This document shows positions 25,216-37,510 of a stretch of 64,000 bases of DNA, one piece after another. Below the pieces are notes generated by a model. It searched no databases. It saw only the letters and a list, made by a program, of their open reading frames with translations, and was not told the origin of the DNA. Source of the stretch: Achatina immaculata (lineage: Eukaryota; Mollusca; Gastropoda; Stylommatophora; Achatinidae); the NCBI GenBank assembly GCA_009760885.1, contig CM019713.1:23196427-23260426 (forward strand), read 5' to 3'. The position numbers were made by a program, and so were the translations under genes. The stretch's first letter is position 1. The number at the start of each line of letters is the position of its first letter.

Positions 25216-25352
25216 CAGAAAATCTGGATTATAGCACTAGAAATGTGCAAAGATTTTTAAGTGCAGAAAATCTGGATTATAGCACTAGAAATGTGCAAAG
25301 ATTTTTAAGTGCAGCAAATCTGGATTACAGCACTAGAAATGTGCAAAGATTT
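25216..25352. repeat. 48-bp tandem repeat (3 copies)
   Basis: Unit core CAGAAAATCTGGATTATAGC + ACTAGAAATGTGCAAAGATTTTTAAGTG, nearly identical copies. Confidence 0.93.
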
Positions 25353-25372
25353 AAGTAACATAGAAAAAAACA

Positions 25373-25753
25373 TTTAACAAAACAGCTGAGAAACACATGA
25401 ATGCCTTTGAATGTAAATGCTACAGAAGAGTTCTTCAGATATCATGGACACAAAAAAGAACAAATATATCTATACTACAAGAACTTAATAGTGAAGAAGG
25501 TTGGCTAGTAAAGAGAGAAAACTTAAATATTTTGGACACATTAAACGTCGTGATAATCTAGATAAGACCGTCTTGGAAGAGTACATAATGGGAAAAAGAA
25601 AGACAGAAAGACCAAAGCGAAGATGGTTGCAAGACGTCGTTGATATCTGCAAATGGATGCATCAGCGGCAGGCCATCTTGCTCACAACCAAGACGCCTAC
25701 AGGAGAGCTATTAGGGAGGCAAAGTTCCGTAATGGATATGCGGATGACTGACT
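25373..25753 (+). mobile_element. LINE 3' fragment with (GACT)n tail
   Basis: C-terminal end of a LINE protein: AFECKCYRRVLQISWTQK, KYFGHIKRRDNLDKTVLEEY and KRKTERPKRRWLQDVVDI, then a GACTGACTGA tail. It is a sister of the fragment at 36568-37051. Flanking ATA(G)AAAAAAACA on both sides may be an imperfect target duplication. Confidence 0.8.
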
Positions 25754-25759
25754 GATAAA

Positions 25760-26956
25760 AAAAACAGGAGAGAGAGTGAGAGAATGAATGTGTGTTTGGA
25801 AGGGGAGGGGTGAAAAAGAATGACACAAAAACTGAGAAGACAGAATAAACGAGTGGCAGACAAATGTGGCAAGTGAGAAGTCAAGTCAAAATTATTAAAT
25901 GCTTGAACACGGTTCAGAAATTCCTCTCACATTTTTAGCAGTATAAACTGATTTTTTACAAATATAAAGTAAAAAAATACAAATAAAATTTTAGGCCAAA
26001 TGTGACAATGTATTTTTGTAAAAAAAGGTACATGATCAGCAAGTAAAGACTGGCATGAACAATCTGACATTTCTGTTCTGACTTTGATGAGTCTCATCAA
26101 AGAAGACTTGCACCACAGACTCCACTTTATTCTGAAGAACAAGCAGAAATGTCGCAGCTCTCATGTGCAACTAAAAGAAGAAATGAGACAAAAGATACAC
26201 CTTCTTAACTTCAAACTGAAACACTACCGTCTTTCCTTTTGGGCACTCAGCAACAGCATGTCTGGTAAGAGAAATCTCGACATTCATGCTGCAAACTACC
26301 ACGAGGACAACTCTAATCAGCCAGCAGACAGACTGTCCACCCCCAGGATAAAACCATGATCCACTCTTACCCTGGTAATTTAGTTTCTCACACATGCACA
26401 CTTCTCGTCTGGACCGCCGAACGATAATAAAACAGTTACTGGTGAATGACATTTGCCATGACACAAACAACACAACAGAAAAATTATGTCTAAAGTAAGA
26501 AGCATGGCATTAAGTTAAACAAGCACAAAAAAACTATCCACATAATATCACATTTTGATTATGCCAGCACACAATACACAAGTAGCCTAGGTTAAACAAT
26601 CCATCACTTTACAGCAGTTGAACCACTAAATACAAAATTCAACGTGCTAAAAATATCTAATTAAATCATATATTTTACAAAACCCAAATAACAGAAAAGT
26701 AAAAAAACAAAACAAAAAAAGAGCACACAGGGCAGTCAGTTGGTCATAAAATGTAACACATGTATATTATGCATACAAAAGTCAGATTTGTTACATTAGA
26801 TTGGATTTGTTTTTGACCCTTTTGGTAGATGTCTATGATTGTGTGTGTGTGCTACTCTGTCAGATGTGGAAACTGTGTAAGACCTAGCCTGCTTCCTTGA
26901 CCAAGGGAACTGCTTCACATCCCCGTAAGACATCCTTTAGTGTTTCTGCTAATTCC
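25760..26956. other. Intergenic DNA, no gene seen
   Basis: A/T-rich. A 91-codon + frame at 26084-26359 has no domain I recognise and no splice context. A TTTGATGAGTCTCATCAAA palindrome lies at 26080-26100. Confidence 0.4.
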
Positions 26957-28118
26957 AGTACAGTGTTGGTTGTAAACTGTTCTTGTTCTAGTACTGTGTT
27001 GGTTGTAAACTGTTCTTGTTCTAGTACTGTGTTGGTTGTAAACTGTTCTTGTTCTAGTACTGTGTTGGTTGTAAACTGTTCTTATTCTAGTACAGTGTTG
27101 GTTGTAAACTGTTCTTGTTCTAGTACTGTGTTGGTTGTAAACTGTTCTTGTTCTAGTACTGTGTTGGTTGTAAACTGTTCTTATTCTAGTACAGTGTTGG
27201 TTGTAAACTGTTCTTGTTCTAGTACTGTGTTGGTTGTAAACTGTTCTTATTCTAGTACAGTGTTGGTTGTAAACTGTTCTTGTTCTAGTACTGAGTTGGT
27301 TGTAAACTGTTCTTGTTCTAGTACTGTGTTGGTTGTAAACTGTTCTTATTCTAGTACTGTGTTGGTTGTAAACTGTTCTTGTTCTAGTACTGTGTTGGTT
27401 GTAAACTGTTCTTGTTCTAGTACTGTGTTGGTTGTAAACGGTTCTTATTCTAGTACTGTGTTGGTTGTAAACTGTTCTTGTTCTAGTACTGTGTTGGTTG
27501 TAAACTGTTCTTGTTCTAGTACTGTGTTGGTTGTAAACTGTTCTTGTTCTAGTACTGTGTTGGTTGTAAACTGTTCTTGTTCTAGTACTGTGTTGGTTGT
27601 AAACTGTTCTTGTTCTAGTACTGTGTTGGTTGTAAACTGTTCTTGTTCTAGTACTGTGTTGGTTGTAAACTGTTCTTGTTCTAGTACTGCGTTGGTTGTA
27701 AACTGTTCTTGTTCTAGTACTGAGTTGGTTGTAAACTGCTCTTGTTCTAGAACTGTGTCGGTTGTAAAATGCTCTTGTTCTAGTACTGAGTTGGTTGTAA
27801 ACTGCTCTTGTTCTAGAACTGTGTCGGTTGTAAAATGTTCTTGTTCTAGTACTGAGTTAGTTGTAAACTGCTCTTGTTCTAGAACTGTGTCGGTTGTAAA
27901 ATGCTCTTGTTCTAGTACTGAGTTGGTTGTAAACTGCTCTTGTTCTAGAACTGTGTCGGTTGTAAAATGCTCTTGTTCTAGTACTGAGTTGGTTGTAAAC
28001 TTCTCTTGTTCTAGTACTGTGCTGGTTGTAAACTGTTCATGTTCTAGTACTGTGTTGGTTGTAAACTGTTCTTGTTCTAGTACTGTGTTGGTTGTAAACT
28101 GTTCTTGTTCTAGTACAC
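26957..28118. repeat. 33-bp minisatellite with a 66-bp higher-order block
   Basis: About 35 copies of a 33-bp unit with core TTCTAGTACTGTGTTGGTTG. From ~27705 to ~28005 two unit types alternate (GAGTTGGTTGTAAACTG / GTGTCGGTTGTAAAATG), making a 66-bp higher-order unit. A 427-codon + frame (SSTVLVVNCSC repeats) runs through only because 33 is a multiple of three. Confidence 0.97.
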
Positions 28119-28488
28119 AGTTGGGATCTGCTCGATCTACAACTACTAAACTATATATATATATATATTATGTATTGTGAATTTAAAGAAGAAACACCTC
28201 TAATGTACACAATTTTGGCATCATTAATTTTTCTAACACATCCATCTTTTGCGTTCTTCAGCTTTGAGAGATATAATCCCTGACTCCACCTAACAATTTT
28301 TCTATAATCCTCTCTTACAATTTTCTCAAGTCCTGACTATCATTAATGACACTGTTATAGCAGCACAAGTTTGTGTAACACAGTTAGTGAAAAATGTTGA
28401 GTTGTCACACTTAAGTTCTCAAAGACACCAGATATTTGCTCAGTCAAAATCTGTATATAACACACAATAATTAGCGTATGAGTATATA
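28119..28488. other. Intergenic DNA
   Basis: Short (TA)n at 28152-28169, then unassigned sequence. Nothing supported. Confidence 0.4.
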
Positions 28489-29490
28489 ACTATACACGGA
28501 GCCACTGCAGTAAAGCTGTGATAACAAAATTTATAAACTAGGGAAAAAAAGTAGGAACAGCTCTGTTACTTAACGAGCACACAGTTGTGACATTTCAGAA
28601 GGAGCCTTAATCATGCAAAAGCATACAGGACGAAGAGGAGAGAGGAGATAAAATATAAAATCACATGAATGCTATGTTAAAAGAATATCAGATAAAATGA
28701 ATAGAGCGCTTAGCTGTAACTTGTAAGAAGCTGTGACTTGTCCGACGCTGTGTGCCAGAAATGCGCATGGTGGAATGCAGAGAGTATTTAAATTGAGACT
28801 TGGGATGTGTGATAGGTGGGTCGTAACTGAGGGTGGTGGGTGGGGGGGTGTGATACAATGGTAATCTAGCCGGGAGAAGGTGAAATATGTGATTAAAGTA
28901 GGGGTAGAGAGGTTGTAATGTGATGCTGTGAGGAGGTTCTGAGCTCTGTGTAACAACAAGTGAGAAGGGAGTGGAACTTAGTGGGGAGGGATTATGATTG
29001 TGGATGAGGAGAATGTTAGGTGTAGCTGAATAGCAAGTTCAATCCAGAGTCCCATATTCCTGAATGTAGTGGTTCTCAAGCGCTAGGCGGCTTGTGTCAT
29101 ATGCATGACACCGTTTACTGGCTGTTACCAGAAAGTCAGATTTGGCTCTATGGTTTGGGCCACTGAAATGATTCGGGACCAGTTTGGAAGCATGCTGAGT
29201 GATATTGTACAGATGTTTTTGCATGCTGTCCCCTAATCTGAGCCAATTTAAGTTATTCTGCATCTTTTGCATACAATGACATATATCACATTGTGAGACT
29301 CACATGTGAATCCCTCATGGAGAGTGAGGATAGTTTTAGGAAAGGTGATCATTTTCGTTTCCCAGACTACAGGATAGGTAACACAGCGGGGGTGGTTACA
29401 TTTTCTAGTGCTAACATATTCAAGGTTCCGCTTCAAGTGGTTATGGATGAGGATGTCCTTAAGATTTGGTTCCAGTTTGTATGCTAACAT
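28489..29490 (-). mobile_element. Penelope-like retroelement, 5'-truncated (copy B)
   Basis: From 29490 leftward: RKCNHPRCVTYPVVWETK, then VIYVIVCKRC of the GIY-YIG domain. The YIGETG part is lost in a small deletion and frame change near 29245. The C-terminal HFSGPNHRAKSDFLVT and SRLALENHYIQEYGTLD follow in frame at 29272-29039. Its 3' end (ACTGCAGTAAAGCTGTGAT near 28503) matches copy A. It is cut at the left protein end by (TA)n at 29490. Confidence 0.85.
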
Positions 29491-32400
29491 ATGTATATAT
29501 ATTATGTATATATCACAGGGTGGGGGGGGGGTTGTGTTCTGAAATAGCTTTCTCTCCAGAATTGGTTGTTGTTTTCCATTGAAGATTTCAGCAGAGTGTC
29601 AGTTAATAGTTTGTAGACACTTTCAAGTGGCTGCTGAGATTACTGGCATGTTCTGCCTAAGGAGCAGGTTTTGAGAAAGACAGGTATCAATTGTTGTAGG
29701 TTCTGGCAAGCACCATCTTACTGAGCAGTTCCTCTCATGGCTGATACTACCAATGTTGGATCTGTACGAGCAGCCACAGTAACAATAAGCAATGTTTGTG
29801 TTGTAAAGTTCAGTTTTTCTTGTGCATGCAATGACCAAAGGACACGTGGAGAAGAACAACAGAGAGGATGTTGAGTAAGAGGGCTCACCTGGGCAACAAC
29901 AGGGAAAAAAAAGGCAAAGGACAGGCGTTTGTAGAAAACTCTTGCAGAAGCTCCATGTATTTCATGGTCCAGAGAGAGAGGTGCGCATTAACTCAAATAT
30001 ATCACAGCCAACAACAGTGTGTGTCAAATAACTGCAGCAACTATATTTTTTCAGGTTTTCTATACAGATGTTTTTTCACATTTTAATTCTGCAACTGAAA
30101 CTATAAAAATCTATTACAAACACTTTAGTGAATGTAGGTACAATTATAGTGAGATGGATACATCAAAGCCCAAGTACAGTGAACTGCTCTGTCTGCTGTG
30201 CTTCCATGCTAATCATACATACATTGCTTGAACACTTTAGTAGCTGAAAGATGTTGCAATCTATTCCAAACAAATTATCACGTTTTTGTTGGTATATTTC
30301 TTTTTTAAACGACAATGAATGTTCGGAGAAAAGATTCTACCACCAGCCACATCCAGGCTTGTTTCCTGGCAAATTAACTGACACTAAAAAGATGGCATTC
30401 TTGTTACTCAGTGCAGTTTTGCTCTTGTTTTCTCTGGTGATGAACCAACATTCTGCTAGTTTCTTTTCTATTACATTTTTATCACTTCTTGTTATCTTTC
30501 ATAAGCACAGACAATTCTTAAGAGTTGAACACACACAAAAAATATCTCTTGTATATTTCAGTTTGTGAAATAAATGAAATTTTCCTATGTCCACATAAAT
30601 ACTAGTTGTAACCCCTGACATTATGATGAGATAAAAAAAAAGTATAATTCCTACATATAAAGAGCTTTCACTTCTTACTAGGAACGTTTACATGTAACTA
30701 TGTCCAGCAAATAAGCCACTGTGGCCAAGTGTCACATAAGCAAATTTGTCAAATAATCTTTGTGCAGAGAGTATGAATTAGTACATGAAGCAATGTGAAT
30801 AAATCTCAGTAGATATGTTACAGTAAAAACCTGTAGGTGTAAATATGTAACATGAAAAACTTGTAGGCTTAAGTGCATCACAAAAAAAAAACAAAAACAT
30901 GTAGGCGTAACTGTGTCACATTAAAAAAAACTTGTAGGCTTAAATTATTTTCTCAATGAGACAAATACTGAAAATGAGTATCTAATCTTTTGTTTCTTAA
31001 AGCAAGATCTGAATATCCTGTTTTACTAATAATTAAATCTGTGCAGTCAGTGTGGCAGATAAGCTAAGCACAAACATCTGGATGTCAACATTAATGGCAG
31101 ACACAAGCAAGAAGCTGAGGCTGAGATGTTGAGAACAAAGGGGTAAGAAGACACCATCACAAAACGCACGACTATGCATTATTTCCTGGAAGAAAAACAA
31201 GATTAAGGTTAAATACACTCAGGCCTATAATATGTAGCTTCTAAAGGAAATCTTCCAAGGTGCCCAGGATGCCAAAACTCAATGGAGGTAGTTACATTAA
31301 ACGACAGTAGGATAATTCTAAAGCTAGAATTTCCAAGGATATTCAAGTCTTAAACTGATGAACAACATCCATGACACACAAACATTCATCACAGCCACCA
31401 GGTTATACCAGGAATGAAAGCTAGTTTATACACTGCTAACTATAAAACCAATTCATACGAGTGCAACTCTTCTTTATTATTTAAAAAAAAAAAACAACTG
31501 TTTAAATGGCTCAAGGAAGTCAAAGATTTAAAGGATCTAAACACTGAAGCAAAATATCTCAAGCAGTGTAGAAAATAGAGATGTTTACAACTGCCTACAA
31601 GTCTGGCTATGACAGAATATAACATAAAAACAACTTCACTTACCACTACCACAACTAACAAATCAACTAACAAACAGTAAATGATATAATGGCAGCTGCC
31701 CCTTCCGGTTATCTTGCAAGATTGTTGCAACTGACAGTAAAACTTAGAGGCATTTATTATGTGAAGGGTTTGTCCACGAATAAATCTGGCACACAGCAGT
31801 AATACTTGTCTTTGAGAGAGAGAAAAGATGAAGTCAAATAATTTGTAAAATTCAAAGCTCAATTCAGAAGAAACTTAAAAAGTAAAGACAAAATCTCAGC
31901 CACCCAAGACTAATATGAGAATCGTTACTTTATATTTAGAGACAAGACGTCTCACTGTCCTCTACATTAGTGTATCTCAACTTTGTGCATGCAAGGACTA
32001 CTTTTTCAGACATACAAGTTAGGTACACGTACTATGTTGCAGTGTCACGAAGCATTCATTGTTTTTATTCAAGAGATGGCACTTAATATTTAAATGAGAA
32101 TACAGCCGCAGACATACCAATAATGCTTCAAAGACACTTCAGAAAACACTTGTGTTAAAAATAATTGCTGGCCTTTCTGATGAGACAGTTTTCTGTCGAG
32201 ATTTTCTGTGTGTAACTGAACTAGTCTGATACAGGTGTGTCTAGGTTTATGCAGTTTCACAGTTTCTGTGATTCTACTGTTAAGGGATAGATCACATTCT
32301 TCCAGGTGTTCATTGTTAAATAAAAAAAATGTTACAGTTATGTGATTCAGTGTGTAGGATAGCAATGTTCCCTCTACAAAAACTCTACTTCATGAGCAAG

Positions 32401-32692
32401 CAGAGCTACTAACAGTGCAGTGGTGAGCAAGCCTACATTTGGCTACCGCATAAATTACTTCTTTTATAACTGATGACTGATCACAAATATTATGTTTGTT
32501 ATAGGAATGTGCGAAATAAAATGTGGAACCATAATTTTTATTAAATTATAAATAATTTTTAGAATGCATAACAACTTGATTGTAAGAGTATGTGATGTGT
32601 GCTGGCTGTTATATGCATCTTCACCATCTTACATCTACCCACACAAAACAGGAAGCCATTTTGTTCTAATATAGTTTTTCACTGTGGTGCAA
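29491..32692. other. Intergenic DNA between elements
   Basis: Contains (TA)n and G-runs at 29495-29531 and a 4-copy ~35-bp repeat at 30827-30945 (AAACYTGTAGGYGTAA core). AATGTTCCCTCTA at 32364 resembles one end of the hAT element at 42052 but no partner was found. No exon recognised; part may be MAP3K 3' flank. Confidence 0.4.
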
Positions 32693-32962
32693 CAGACAAG
32701 AAGAAACTCTGAAACACCTGCTGGATTGTTGTGAAACAGACAAGAAGAAACTGTGAAACACCTGCTGGATTGTTGTGAAACAGACAAGAAGAAACTGTGA
32801 AACACCTGCTGGATTGTTGTTAAACAGACAAGAAGAAACTGTGAAACACCTGCTGCATTGTTGTGAAACAGACAAGAAGAAACTGTGAAACACCTGCTGC
32901 ATTGTTGTGAAACAGACAAGAAGAAACTGTGAAACACTTGCTGGATTGTTGTGAAACAGACA
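32693..32962. repeat. 44-bp minisatellite (6 copies)
   Basis: Unit core GAAACAGACAAGAAGAAACT + GTGAAACACCTGCTGGATTGTTGT. The two open - frames are repeat products. Confidence 0.95.
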
Positions 32963-33039
32963 AACTATGAAACACCTTCTGGACTGCAGCGCGCTGAAAT
33001 ATCTCTGCAAGAACTTCACACTACCAAACTTCTCCATCA

Positions 33040-33378
33040 CTGACAGTCATAGCAAGGTGTAGAACAACTAAACAAGAAAAAAGACTTGTACATTCCACTC
33101 TGACAGTCATAGCAAGGTGTACTGAACAAGAAAAAAGACTTGTACATTCCACTCTGACAGTCATCGCAAGGTGTAGAACAACTAAACAAGAAAAAAGACT
33201 TGTACATTCCACTCTGACAGTCATAGCAAGGTGTAGAACAACTGAACAAGAAAAAAGACTTGTACATTCCACTCTGACAGTCATAGCAAGGTGTAGAACA
33301 ACTGAACAAGAAAAAAGACCTGTACATTCCACTCTGACAGTCATAGCAAGGTGTAGAACAACTGAAAAAAGACTTGTA
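33040..33378. repeat. 60-bp minisatellite (~5.5 copies)
   Basis: Unit core CTGACAGTCATAGCAAGGTG + TAGAACAACTGAACAAGAAAAAAGACTTGTACATTCCA. One copy lacks AGAACAACT. Open - frames (CYDCQSGMYKSFFLFS repeat) are repeat products. Confidence 0.95.
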
Positions 33379-34433
33379 CAATGCACTACCCAGCACAAAG
33401 AAAAAGAGTGAAAACTTGTAAACCTGGGGATCAGAAAAGTCAAAGTCAGACAAAGAAAAAAGTACTGGTTATTTTCATGACAACTCCCAGTCTTGTCCTC
33501 CATGACACCAAGTACTCTGTACTTGCAGGAATAACTAAGAATGTCAGAGTTACTCCTGTAGGCCATTCTGCTCTTGGTTGCATTTATATTACACAGAGAA
33601 ACTTCTATAAATGCTGAATGTGTTACTGCATAGAATAGTTTCTCATGATGGTATTGAAGTTAAAACTGGTCTCAAAGATTACTGATTTGATTTTCCAGTT
33701 TTTGGCTGCCAATACAAAAAGTAAAACTCTTGGACATCAGTAGTACAGCAGGATGTCAACATTTACTGTCATCTCTAGCTGGGAGATGGGCAAAATGCCA
33801 AAGTTTAATATGAGAACCTCTCTTCCCCGAGGGAAGAGAAAATCAGCAGTTAGTGTGTCAGCTTGGTCTAGCATCATTGTTCAACAGTTGGGGGAAAAAC
33901 TTGCACAATTTTCTAGCATCACTTGGCATAAAATCATACGACTCTGGCATGTCTTCCTTCCCTGTGTACTCAAACCACCCCCACCCACCCAAAAAAAAAA
34001 AACTGAAAAAATATTCATAACTGACAATAAATAATAAAAACACTCATGTTTACACAGCCAGTCCTCATTAAGTAAAGAAACTTAACAAATCAGGTAAACA
34101 CCAACAGTGGAGTGAAATCATTGCTCAGTTAGGATATTCATCAATGAAATTAAATCCAATGTTGCATTTACCTTCATATCTGCCACAGCCAAGGGAGCTC
34201 AGTTAAGTTTATCCATCATCAGATCTCTAATGGCCAGAGTTCCTCGAGTGCACCATCACACAGCTTCAACATTACGAATATCATTAGCCAGCTGTGAGTG
34301 AAGCCAGCACATGTTACATGATTACAATGCCTGTTAGTATGAAGTACAATCTTTCGCTCACACACACTTGCTTCCATCATCATGAAGCAACAGAACTCAG
34401 GACATGACAACTCCTAGTGCAAGCGCACCAGCA
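33379..34433. other. 3' flank of MAP3K gene
   Basis: Directly 3' of the MAP3K stop on the - strand, so part of it should be 3' untranslated region. I could not place the poly(A) site. A C-rich/A-rich tract lies at 33968-33995. Confidence 0.4.
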
Positions 34434-34668
34434 TTAAGTCAGGTCTTTGACAAATCTGTGATCTAGTAAACCTTCTGCCGAAGGCCTGTCCTGACCCGTA
34501 GATTTAAATGTCTGGACAAGAAAGTCTTTGACGTACACAGAAGCACTGGATGGCAGTTCATACTTGGGATGTTTGCAAGTGACGATCTGAAACATGGCAG
34601 CAAACGATTCGTAGTCTGAGAAAGGAGGCTTCTGTGTTAACATCTCCACAACAGTACAGCCCACACTC
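34434..34668 (-). CDS. MAP3K2/3: MAP3K2/3 last coding exon (kinase C-lobe)
   Basis: Starts after TTTTGCCAG at 34669 and ends with TAA at 34434-34436. Reads SVGCTVVEMLTQKPPF, then FAAMFQIVTCKHPKY and DRPSAEGLLDHRFVKDL: kinase subdomains IX-XI, with the conserved Arg of RPSAE-LL-H-F. Joined to exon 41338-41164 it gives ADVWSVGC across the junction. Confidence 0.95.
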
Positions 34669-34743
34669 CTGGCAAAAGAAGATACATGGTCAGTATAAAG
34701 TGCTAGCGCAGCTGAAAATATAAACAGCTTCTGTTCTATATGA

Positions 34744-34925
34744 GGCAGAGTGATGGAGGTGGCTAGTGCACAAGTCTCTCGTGGCAAAAGTTGGGGGTTT
34801 GAATCCAGCCCAGTCATCCAGCTGCAGGAAGCAGTTCCTGACTTCTTCTGGAGACAGGCAAGGAAAAGCTGTCTGGCTTTATGTTGAGCACATCACTCTG
34901 TATGGTGCTTACAAGTCAAGTAAAA
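34744..34925 (+). mobile_element. tRNA-derived SINE
   Basis: GGTGGCTAGTGCAC at 34757 resembles an RNA polymerase III A box and GGTTTGAATCCAGCC at 34796 a B box, at tRNA-like spacing. A non-tRNA body with CCAGCTGCAGGAAG follows, with an unclear tail near 34925. I have not seen a second copy of the head in this window. The 3' limit is a guess. Confidence 0.5.
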
Positions 34926-35308
34926 CAATCTCCCTTAGGTAATGACATTATATAGCTACTTTTTTTTTTAACTTATATTAAGTACAATAATTCTGGACTG
35001 TAATTTATTGGCTTTCTGTATTTTATAAAACTGATTATTTTATACATATTTTTCTTACTACTGTTTGTTATGCTTTACATACAGTCTCAATAAACTAGAT
35101 TCCAAATGGTAGACAAACCATCCACCATCATGTTTATGGTGGATTTTTTTTTAATATACAAACATGATAAAATTATTGTTTATTCAACAAATCTTTGCTC
35201 TTGAAATGATCTCTGTTCTAGGATCATTAATAAAATTAACAGAAAACAAATGATGCAATGCATTTTTGGAACTTTAGAAAAGGTCTCTTTTGTATGAATA
35301 AAGATGAT

Positions 35309-35708
35309 GGATTCTCAACTAACAAGACAGCTGATTCTCAACTAACAGGACAGCTGATTCTCAACTAACAAGACAGCTGATTCTCAACTAACAAGACAGC
35401 TGATTCTCAACTAACAAGACAGCTGATTCTCAACTAACAGGACAGCTGATTCTCAACTAACAGGACAGCTGATTCTCAACTAACAGGACAGCTGATTCTC
35501 TAACAAGACAGCTGATTCTCAACTAACAGGACAGCTGATTCTCAACTAACAGGACAGCTGATTCTCAACTAACAGGACAGCTGATTCTCAACTAACAGGA
35601 CAGCTGATTCTCAACTAACAAGACAGCTGATTCTCAACTAACAGGACAGCTGATTCTCAACTAACAGGACAGCTGATTCTCTACTAACAAGACAGCTGAT
35701 TCTCAACT
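35309..35708. repeat. 23-bp minisatellite (~17 copies)
   Basis: Unit AGCTGATTCTCAACTAACAG + GAC, with A/G variation in the last AAGAC/AGGAC and one 4-bp deletion near 35500. Confidence 0.97.
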
Positions 35709-36567
35709 ATTCTGTAATGAAATGTGCTAAAACTTGGAACAAATGACTTCACTAAAACAACTTACATGCTATTGTTATCACCAATAAAATAAAGTTGTAA
35801 ATTCTAATGTCAGATAAAAACTGGCTAAATTGTTTAAGTTTTAAAATAAGTTGTTGCCTTTGCTCTAAGTAATACAACAGTAAAGCATGTAATAAAACTT
35901 TACATTCAATGCAAAAAGAAACGTAAGGCAGTTATAGATATTACTTCTTGGAAAAAAATAATTCAAAATTATAAGCTTTTCTTTTATGTCTAGTCCTGGT
36001 CGACATTAGGCTTGGGGGTGGGGTGGGGTGGGGGTGGGTGTGTCATCATAGGGCAGGGGATGGACCTATCATAAATTTAGCAAAATTTTATCTAATATTT
36101 TATGGTAAGAAGTTACGCAGATTTTCCTGCCTATAACAGACATTTTCAAAAATTTCTAACAGTAGATGATGTTAAAAAAAAAAAAAAATGAAGGAATGGC
36201 AGCAGTATTATGTACAGAAGGTCCAAACTGGCAGCCTATGATGTGGAATAAGTCCAATAGAGGATGTGGACATGATCATAGGCAACTAAATGATTATCAA
36301 ACTGGTTTACTGCAAAACTCCCTTAACAAATCTGAAGTGCTAGTTTCATTTATAAAGCTTCTTATTCAGCTTTCCAGGCCATTAGGCTCACTGCAGCAGA
36401 TAAAGTTCGCCTCTATTACTCTCTGTTCCTAATCTTCTCTCTCCTGTTGATGACATTAATTTCTTTTATATCCTCTTCTATGTTGTCTTTCCATCTGTCT
36501 TGGTCTACCCCTTGATCTTGTTTCCCTCGTCTCTTGTGCATACACCATCTTTGTTTGTCTGTTCTCT

Positions 36568-37051
36568 CAGTGGAGAGGAACAGACAGAACTACAAAAATA
36601 AGATTTTTAAGGGCATGCATCTTTCCCATCGCAACATATGCCTGTGAGACCTGGACACTTAACAAAACAGCTGAGAAACGCATAAATGCCTTTGAATGTA
36701 AATGCTACAGAAGAGTTCTTCAAATATCATGGACACAAAAAAGAATAAATATATCCATACTACAAGAACTTAATACTGAAGAAGGCAGGCTAGTAAAGAG
36801 GATTAGAGAGAGAAAACTTAAATATTTTGGACGGATTAAACATCATGATAATCTAGAGAAGACCGTCTTGGAAGGGTACATAATGGGAAAAAGAAAGAGA
36901 GTAAGACCAAGGTGAAGGTGGCTGCAAGACATTGTTGATGATCTGCAAATGGATGCATCAGCAGCAGGGCATCTTGCTCACAACCAAGGGGCCTACAAGA
37001 GAGCTGTTACGGAGGCAAAGTTCCGCAAGGGACATGCAAATGACTGACTGA
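36568..37051 (+). mobile_element. 5'-truncated LINE inserted into another LINE, 9-bp TSD
   Basis: Flanked by CTGTTCTCT at 36559-36567 and 37052-37060. Encodes the same C-terminal region as the copy at 25373 (AFECKCYRRVLQISWTQK, KYFGRIKHHDNLEKTVLEGY) and ends GACTGACTGA. The host LINE resumes on the far side, which confirms the insertion. Confidence 0.88.
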
Positions 37052-37432
37052 CTGTTCTCTTCCATTCTTTCTACATGGCCCAACCAATGTAGTCTGTTCA
37101 GTTTCAAGACATTTATAATTTGTTGGGATTTAAATAAGCTGTTCAGTTCAGTGTTCTTTCTAGTTCTCTATTCTCCACTGGTGATATCCTTTATGGGCCC
37201 AAAGATTCTTCTTAGGATCTCATTCTCAAAGATCTGTAATTGTTGTTCATCTTTTTGTTGTACTCCGTGTCTCTAATCCGTACGTGATGACTGGTCTTAT
37301 TATAGTTTTGTAGATTGTTATTTTGGTGTTTTGGGACAGGATTTTGGATTTTAAAAGGTGTTGCTAGGCAAAGTATATTTTATTCCCTATCTGTACTCTG
37401 CTTTTAATTTTCTCACTTACTATGTTGCTTAT

Positions 37433-37510
37433 AAAATTGGTGAACTACTTTGCGAGCCCTATGTGACGTTTAACGGCATGGGAAGGATATAAGATATAAG
37501 ATAAGATAAG
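37433..37510 (+). mobile_element. 78-bp LINE 3' end with (ATAAG)n tail, 11-bp TSD
   Basis: Flanked by ATGTTGCTTAT (37422-37432) and ATGTTGTTTAT (37511-37521), one mismatch. Body GGTGAACTACTTTGCGAGCC... is the same as at 41628 and ends in GATATAAGATATAAG repeats. It breaks the frame of the - strand LINE. Confidence 0.82.

Noticed and set aside
26080..26100. TTTGATGAGTCTCATCAAA as a hammerhead core
   Set aside because: It is a simple palindrome; the C before UGAUGA and the GAAA partner are not in the required arrangement.
26897..28180. 427-codon + strand open frame
   Set aside because: It is a 33-bp minisatellite; a period divisible by three keeps any stop-free unit open. No homology or start/splice context.
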